Source: Methylacidiphilales bacterium
Lineage (GTDB): Bacteria > Verrucomicrobiota > Verrucomicrobiia > Methylacidiphilales > UBA1321
DNA length: 64,000 bases
Assembly: GCA_026225555.1 (NCBI GenBank)
Contig: JAMFSY010000016.1
Span: forward strand, 1-64,000
Reading direction: 5' to 3'
The notes under the pieces are model-generated. The model did not search any database. It was not told the origin of the DNA and saw only the letters and a program-made list of their open reading frames with translations. Numbering within the stretch: position 1 is the first letter of the stretch; every line of letters begins with the position of its first letter. This document shows positions 51,209 through 64,000 of this stretch, one piece after another. A program made the position numbers and the translations under genes.

Positions 51209-52227
51209 GCGCACGTTCCGGCATTCTCGCGGGCGGTAACTGGATCGTCGACAAGCTGAAGTTCGTCGATGTCTATCCGGAACAGGACGCGCTGGCCAAC
51301 ATCGCGCGGCAAGCGACCGGGAACGGCGGCAGTCCCTTCAATATCCTCGTCGATCTCGCTCGGCTCGGCGTTTCCTTTCCCCTGGCCGGCATCGGTCTGA
51401 TCGGGAGTGACGCCGATGGGACGTGGATCGCGGAGCAATGTCGGCTGCATGGAGTCGATGCAACTCAACTTCGGGCCCACGACACCGCGCCGACGTCCTA
51501 TACCGACGTGATGACGGTGCAGGCAACGGGGCGGCGTACCTTCTTTCATCAACGCGGAGCGAATGCCTTTCTCGGCGACGAACATTTCGATTTCGAGTCG
51601 AGCACCGCGAAGATTTTTCACCTCGGTTATCTCCTGCTGCTCGATCGGATCGATGGACCCGATGCCGAATTCGGCACAGTTGCCGCAAGGATTCTCGCCC
51701 GCGCCAAGGCGGCCGGATATAAGACCAGCATCGATGTGGTGAGCGAGGACAGCAACCGCTTCGCGCAGATCGTGCTGCCTGCTCTGCGCCACGTTGATTA
51801 CTGCATTCTCAATGAATTCGAGTTGGGCCGCACGACTGGCATTCCCATACGGGTCAAGGACGGCATCGATTTCGCGGCGCTTCAAGTCGCGACCCAGCGC
51901 CTCTTTGAGGCAGGTGTCCAGGAATGGGTCATCGTCCATTTTCCCGAAGGCGCTTGCGCCCTCGGGCGCGACGGCCATTTGCGAAGACAGGGAAGTCTCT
52001 GCGTGGCCCAAAGTCAGATTGTCAGCACGGTCGGCGCGGGTGACGCCTTTGCGGCGGGAGTCCTTTACGGTTTGCATGAAGGCATCGCCATCGAGGCGGC
52101 GCTGCATTATGGCGTTTGCGCGGCGGCGTCGTGTTTGCGCGGCGAGGGAACTTCGGATGGAGTGCGGCCGCTCAAGGAATGCCTGCTTTTATCGGAGGAG
52201 TGCGGCGTTCGTTCCATCGGCGTCTAG
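51205..52227 (+). CDS. PfkB-family carbohydrate kinase
   Basis: The 340-aa protein is a ribokinase-type sugar kinase. Its N-terminal substrate region is GGNWIVDKLKFVDVYPEQDA, then NGGSPFNILVDLARLG and IGLIGSDADGTWI, and the ATP- and anion-hole motif is G277-A-G-D280-A-F282, with D280 as the base. LNEFELGRTTGI is the mid-protein nucleotide-side segment. It probably phosphorylates the ketose made by the preceding isomerase, and the aldolase of the operon would split the product. An upstream stop overlaps its start. Confidence 0.92.
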   Translation: MSARSGILAGGNWIVDKLKFVDVYPEQDALANIARQATGNGGSPFNILVDLARLGVSFPLAGIGLIGSDADGTWIAEQCRLHGVDATQLRAHDTAPTSYTDVMTVQATGRRTFFHQRGANAFLGDEHFDFESSTAKIFHLGYLLLLDRIDGPDAEFGTVAARILARAKAAGYKTSIDVVSEDSNRFAQIVLPALRHVDYCILNEFELGRTTGIPIRVKDGIDFAALQVATQRLFEAGVQEWVIVHFPEGACALGRDGHLRRQGSLCVAQSQIVSTVGAGDAFAAGVLYGLHEGIAIEAALHYGVCAAASCLRGEGTSDGVRPLKECLLLSEECGVRSIGV

Positions 52228-52258
52228 CCACGGAAGCCGCGTCTGGTACGATCCGCTT

Positions 52259-53017
52259 ATGTTCGCCCACGAACGGCTTAATCTGATCAAGAAAATCGTC
52301 CGCCAACACCGGCGGCTCGAGTTCGCGGGATTGCAAAAGCTGGTTAAAGTTTCCCCCGCCACCTTGCGGCGTGATCTGACTGAGCTGGAAAAGGCGGGCG
52401 ACATCATCCGCGTTCATGGCGGCGTGCTTGATTCCACTTATTTTCGCGCGGAGATATCCTTCGATGAACGGCTGGTGCGTAATAGCGAGGCGAAAAAGGC
52501 CATCGCGGTCGCGGCCTCGCTGCTGGTGCCTCCGGGCGCCTCGGTCCTGATCGATGCAGGATCCACCTGTCTCGAGGCGGGCAAGATTCTGCTTCGGAGA
52601 AAGGACGTGCGAATCATTACCCATTCGGTGGCGCTTTTGGAGGCGGCGTTTCATGGTGAGGCTTCCGTTCTTTGCCTGGGCGGCGAACTGCGCAAAGTCA
52701 GCGGCGCGTTGACTGGCGGCGCGGCCTTGGGCGCGTTGGAATCGCTTCACGTGGACATCGCCTTCCTGGGAGCGTCCGGCCTCGATCCTTTGTTGGGCTG
52801 CAGCACGACGGAACTATCGGAAGCTGAAATCAAGAAAAGCGTTCTGACGAAGGCTTCACGAAAAGTCCTTTTGACCGATCACAGCAAATGGCGAAATCCG
52901 AGCACCATCCGGTTCGCCGAATGGAAGGACTTCAGCGACTGGGTTACTGATCAGATTCCTGCGGCATTGGAAATCAAATCATTACGGGCGGGCGGATTGA
53001 AAATCCACCGCGCTTAA
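52259..53017 (+). CDS. DeoR-family transcriptional regulator
   Basis: From the ATG at 52259 the protein has 252 aa. The DeoR helix-turn-helix is clear (RLNLIKKIVRQHRRLEFAGL, SPATLRRDLTELEKAGDIIR, HGG). It is followed by the sugar-phosphate-sensing domain (LIDAGSTCLEAGKILLRR, ITHSVALLEAAF, CLGGELRKVSGALTGGAALG, LLTDHSKW). DeoR proteins respond to phosphorylated sugars, so it is likely to sense an intermediate of this operon. It is the last gene of the operon, 31 bp after the kinase, and probably binds the ATCATA repeats at the operon promoter. Confidence 0.93.
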   Translation: MFAHERLNLIKKIVRQHRRLEFAGLQKLVKVSPATLRRDLTELEKAGDIIRVHGGVLDSTYFRAEISFDERLVRNSEAKKAIAVAASLLVPPGASVLIDAGSTCLEAGKILLRRKDVRIITHSVALLEAAFHGEASVLCLGGELRKVSGALTGGAALGALESLHVDIAFLGASGLDPLLGCSTTELSEAEIKKSVLTKASRKVLLTDHSKWRNPSTIRFAEWKDFSDWVTDQIPAALEIKSLRAGGLKIHRA

Positions 53018-53023
53018 GGCAGC

Positions 53024-53053
53024 TCCTCGTTCCCGAAGAAAATGGAACGAGGA
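53024..53053. terminator. Bidirectional hairpin terminator
   Basis: TCCTCGTTCC and GGAACGAGGA are perfect 10-bp arms with a 10-base loop between the convergent DeoR (stop 53017) and SGNH-hydrolase (end 53068) genes. No long T-run is present. Confidence 0.55.
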
Positions 53054-53067
53054 AGCCCTCCAGAAAA

Positions 53068-53859
53068 TCAGGGCGCCGGTTCGCCGGTCAAGACCGAGTA
53101 CCACAGCGCGGCCATCTTGGTATAGCCCGAAGCGCTCGGGTGAACCTTGTCGCCGGAAAGATCGGTCGGACCGAAGACAGAATGAATATCGGCGAACTCG
53201 ATCTTGTGATTGAGCGCCTTCTCCTTCTCGACGATTCCCGGAATCACAGCGTTATAGGCATCCACATCCGCGTTCCGCGCGGGAACCTTGAGGATGGGAG
53301 GAACGCTGGCCAGCACGACGGCGATGTTCGGATTTTGTTCGAAGATGGAATCGACAAGCTTCGTCAAGGTCGCCTGCATCTTGTCCGTGGCCGTGATACC
53401 GAAGATATCATTCGTCCCCAGCATGATCAGCACGACATCGGGATTGTTATTGGCTAGGGAGGTCTTGATCGGCAACGCGGTATGCTTTTCCGTGGTGCCT
53501 CCGGCCAGGAGCATCCCGATGCGGGCGCTGCCATAGCCCTCATGATTGGGATTTTCCATGCCCTTGGAAAAGCCAGTGTCATTGGCCGGGTCTCCATTGT
53601 CTTCCTTGCCGACGAAGGTCACCGAGTAACCATTGGCCTTGAGCAAGTCGAAAAGTGGCTTGCGATAGCCGCCCTGGGTATATTTTCCCTCCGTGATCGA
53701 ATCCCCGACGGGCATGATCTTGACCGGCACGCCCTTGGTCAGGATGCCCGCATGGGCGGAGCCACCGAGACTTCCCAGCAAAGCGAGAAGGAGACAGGCG
53801 GCGAGATTTTTGGGTGAAAGGGACCGTGCAAGTCCCAGGTTTTGAGTAGGTTTTTTCAT
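53068..53859 (-). CDS. Exported SGNH/GDSL-type esterase
   Basis: The 263-aa protein has a signal peptide (LAACLLLALLGSLGGSAHA, cut before GIL) and all four SGNH blocks: MPVGDSITEG (Ser), EGYGSARIG (Gly), MLGTNDIFG (Asn) and DKVHPSASGY (His, with Asp). It is secreted and probably removes acetyl or other acyl groups from plant or algal polysaccharides. It is the last gene of the minus-strand beta-galactosidase operon, 18 bp after the large exported protein. Confidence 0.92.
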   Translation of the reverse strand: MKKPTQNLGLARSLSPKNLAACLLLALLGSLGGSAHAGILTKGVPVKIMPVGDSITEGKYTQGGYRKPLFDLLKANGYSVTFVGKEDNGDPANDTGFSKGMENPNHEGYGSARIGMLLAGGTTEKHTALPIKTSLANNNPDVVLIMLGTNDIFGITATDKMQATLTKLVDSIFEQNPNIAVVLASVPPILKVPARNADVDAYNAVIPGIVEKEKALNHKIEFADIHSVFGPTDLSGDKVHPSASGYTKMAALWYSVLTGEPAP

Positions 53860-53877
53860 GGATAGTAGTTTTCTTGG

Positions 53878-62348
<8,471 letters not shown>

Positions 62349-62375
62349 GAGGATCGATTCGCCGTCCGTCTCTCG

Positions 62376-63413
62376 CTACGCCACTGCGGTCATTCCGCGC
62401 ATCGCATCGAGCACCTTGACGCCTTCGACAATTTTTTGGACATAGTCGTCACTGATCGACTTGCGCTTGGTCACGGCGCGATAAAAGCTTTCCCACTGAT
62501 AAATGCCGGAAACTTCATCGAAGACTTTTTCCGCAGCCACATGACGAGGATCGCCGTTTCCCATGATGAGCGAAAGACTCGATTTTTCCGCCTTCGGCGG
62601 CGTGCAGGCGGTCCCTACATTTCGGTAAATGGTCCCATGCTCGTAGTTAAGGGTAAGGCCATTGGAATAACGGTCCCCATCATCCACACAGAGGGAGGCA
62701 TAGACTGAGCCGAGGCAGCCGGAAGCGCAGGACATCGTGAGCAAGGCGTTGTCCGGCGTCGGTCGGCCCGTGCGGACGCGCGTGCCGATCAGGTTGACCT
62801 GATCGGCCGGCCCCGCCAGGTGAATGATGTCGTTCACCAGATAAATGCCCAGCCGCATCATGGCTCCGCCCGGGCAGAGCAGCGGATCGTCCATCCAACT
62901 GCCGTCCGCATTTTCGAGATAGGAGGCCCAGACTTCGCCGCGAGCGGAAACGAGACGGCCCAGCTTGAACTTTTCCGCCCAGGCCCGTATTTGGGAAAGA
63001 TCCTGCGTCGGCTCAGGACTTGGGGAGTTCAGGTGCACCACGCGGCCCATTTCCTGGGCCTCGCGCAAAATAGTTTCGGCCTCTTCCACATCCAGCTCGA
63101 AAGGTTTCGTGGTCATCACGTCCTTCCCGGCGCGGAGAATCTCGCGGATGAGCTTGGCTCTTCCATACGGCTGGGTGTAGAGCCCGACGACCGCAATCGA
63201 ATCATCCTGAAGGACTTCCTCCAGAGAGGCATAGGCCTTGACCCCGAATTCCGCTGCGGTTTCCTCGGCCAGTTTCTGGCGCAGATCGCTGACCGCCACC
63301 AGCTTGAAGAGCCGCTTTTCCTGCGGGTTTTGGAGCGTGGTGAGAATATATCTTCCAAAAGATAATCCCACGATGGCCAAGGACAGCGGATTTTGAGGCG
63401 GGATTGGATTCAT
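62376..63413 (-). CDS. Gfo/Idh/MocA-family oxidoreductase
   Basis: The 345-aa enzyme starts with SLAIVGLSFGRYILTTLQNP (a variant glycine motif, G-L-S-F-G). It has LVAVSDLRQKLAEETAAEFG and the catalytic TTKPFELDVEEAETILREAQ. LCPGGAMMRLGIYLVNDIIH, with Arg instead of the usual Asp in DxGxY, and YSNGLTLNYEHGTIYRNVGT complete the C-terminal half. It is the first gene of the beta-galactosidase operon, 27 bp before the symporter gene, and may oxidise the imported sugar. Confidence 0.88.
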   Translation of the reverse strand: MNPIPPQNPLSLAIVGLSFGRYILTTLQNPQEKRLFKLVAVSDLRQKLAEETAAEFGVKAYASLEEVLQDDSIAVVGLYTQPYGRAKLIREILRAGKDVMTTKPFELDVEEAETILREAQEMGRVVHLNSPSPEPTQDLSQIRAWAEKFKLGRLVSARGEVWASYLENADGSWMDDPLLCPGGAMMRLGIYLVNDIIHLAGPADQVNLIGTRVRTGRPTPDNALLTMSCASGCLGSVYASLCVDDGDRYSNGLTLNYEHGTIYRNVGTACTPPKAEKSSLSLIMGNGDPRHVAAEKVFDEVSGIYQWESFYRAVTKRKSISDDYVQKIVEGVKVLDAMRGMTAVA

Positions 63414-63662
63414 CTGATTCGAAGCAGATTTAAACGTCTTTTCAACGGCTTGTCACGCTCCAAAATTATTTTGTCGTACAGGGGAGGATAGAAATGTTTT
63501 GAATTATGGCTTTACAAAATAAACTTATTTATGCTACGAAGCAATGACGCTCCTCACTTTTCCTCCCCGGCTGTGACTTCTTCCTCCGTAACTAGCTTCG
63601 ACTGTATCGAAGAATGCAATTGTTTTAATGGCCCCAAGTTGAAAAAGTACCAATTACGCCGC
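63414..63662. other. AT-rich divergent control region
   Basis: The 249 bp between two divergent operons are rich in A and T (for example TTGAATTATGGC near 63509 and AAATAAACTTATTTATGC near 63517). They must hold both promoters, but no pair of boxes is convincing. The frame of the right-hand gene is open back to an ATG at 63531, without a ribosome-binding site. Confidence 0.5.
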
Positions 63663-64000
63663 ATGAATGACTTTCGTCCCGAGATGTCCACTTCCGTATT
63701 CAGCCTGAATCGCGGTAAAAGTTCCCAGGGGGTGGCCCTGATTGTGGTGCTCTTTGCGGTGGCTCTCGTCAGCATCGTCATCCTGGCTTATTTCACCCAG
63801 GCGACGACGAGCCGGAATATTTCTTTCTCCAGCGCCGGGCAGTCGCGCGCGAACCTTGTCGCGTTAACCGCATTGAATTTCGTTAAGGGTGATTTCATCG
63901 CCGAGATACAAAACGGCTCGCAGTTGGAAACCGATCCGACCAGTTCCGGCGTGCCGATCTACCTGCCTTCCACCAACGCGATGATGGTGCCCTCGCGCAT
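63663..64000 (+). CDS. Verru_Chthon cassette protein A, partial (runs off the end)
   Basis: The frame is open from 63531 and continues beyond 64000. The ATG at 63663 (MNDFRPEMSTSVFSLNRGKS) leads into a membrane-anchor segment GVALIVVLFAVALVSIVILA, then YFTQATTSRNISFSSAGQSR and VALTALNFVKGDFIAEIQNG. That pattern is the N-terminus of cassette A proteins (TIGR02600 as recalled), a large pseudopilin-like protein of the GspK kind. About 112 codons are visible. Which of the three ATGs (63531, 63663 or 63684) is used is uncertain, as none has a clear ribosome-binding site. Confidence 0.7.
   Translation, partial: MNDFRPEMSTSVFSLNRGKSSQGVALIVVLFAVALVSIVILAYFTQATTSRNISFSSAGQSRANLVALTALNFVKGDFIAEIQNGSQLETDPTSSGVPIYLPSTNAMMVPSR

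Noticed and set aside
63500-63535. Promoter boxes for the cassette A gene
   Set aside because: TTGAAT and nearby AT-rich hexamers have wrong spacing, and several equally weak choices exist.

Overview
The window looks like chromosomal DNA of a member of the Verrucomicrobiota, probably near Chthoniobacter/Terrimicrobium. The main marker is a set of prepilin-like proteins matching the 'Verru_Chthon cassette': D, B and C types at 45.3-47.4 kb, and the start of an A type running off the right end. Several exported families common in this phylum, and a very large share of Gfo/Idh/MocA oxidoreductases with xylose-isomerase-like TIM barrels, fit this. The assignment rests on recalled family knowledge, not a search.

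Region 1 (1-13.6 kb) is a mosaic island that reads, by eye, as lower in G+C than the rest. It ends at a tRNA-Gln(CTG) gene with a tyrosine integrase whose last codons lie inside the tRNA 3' end. Cargo: a chimeric gene (DUF3732-like fragment joined to a verrucomicrobial exported family), a methyltransferase, a frameshifted membrane gene, a BlaI regulator with a BlaR1-like M56 protease carrying periplasmic ankyrin repeats, a 992-aa beta-sandwich repeat protein, and a 5'-truncated MobF relaxase/helicase. A perfect 22-bp palindrome between the blaI-like gene and a divergent exported gene is the likely BlaI operator.

Region 2 (13.7-31.5 kb) is mostly housekeeping and conserved hypotheticals: a DUF255 thioredoxin-fold protein, a 153-bp MITE-like element with a 4-bp target duplication, ileS (with an AT-rich inner segment), a metE remnant, ilvC, a TPR protein, a TIGR03790 protein, a PhnP-like hydrolase, recQ split into two overlapping frames, an ArsR-SRPBCC-VOC operon, a PA2169-type four-helix protein and a TauE/SafE exporter.

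Region 3 (31.5-35.9 kb) is a drug-efflux type cluster: a DHA2 MFS pump, an SDR and an SDR remnant on the minus strand, facing a TetR regulator and an HlyD/EmrA adaptor, with a 14-bp palindrome in the divergent promoter. A REP-like 30-bp inverted repeat closes it.

Region 4 (36-45 kb) holds seven sugar-type Gfo/Idh/MocA and TIM-barrel genes in two divergent groups around two AraC regulators. Region 5 (45-53 kb) has a possible structured RNA, pseudopilins D-B-C and a six-gene operon (class I aldolase, oxidoreductase, mutarotase-like, lyxose-type isomerase, PfkB kinase, DeoR regulator) behind a near-consensus promoter with three ATCATA repeats. Region 6 (53-63.4 kb) is a minus-strand operon for beta-galactoside use: oxidoreductase, sodium symporter, GH2 beta-galactosidase, large exported beta-propeller/CBM9-like protein and SGNH esterase. 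The genome's theme is glycan and sugar scavenging with many small scars of gene loss.
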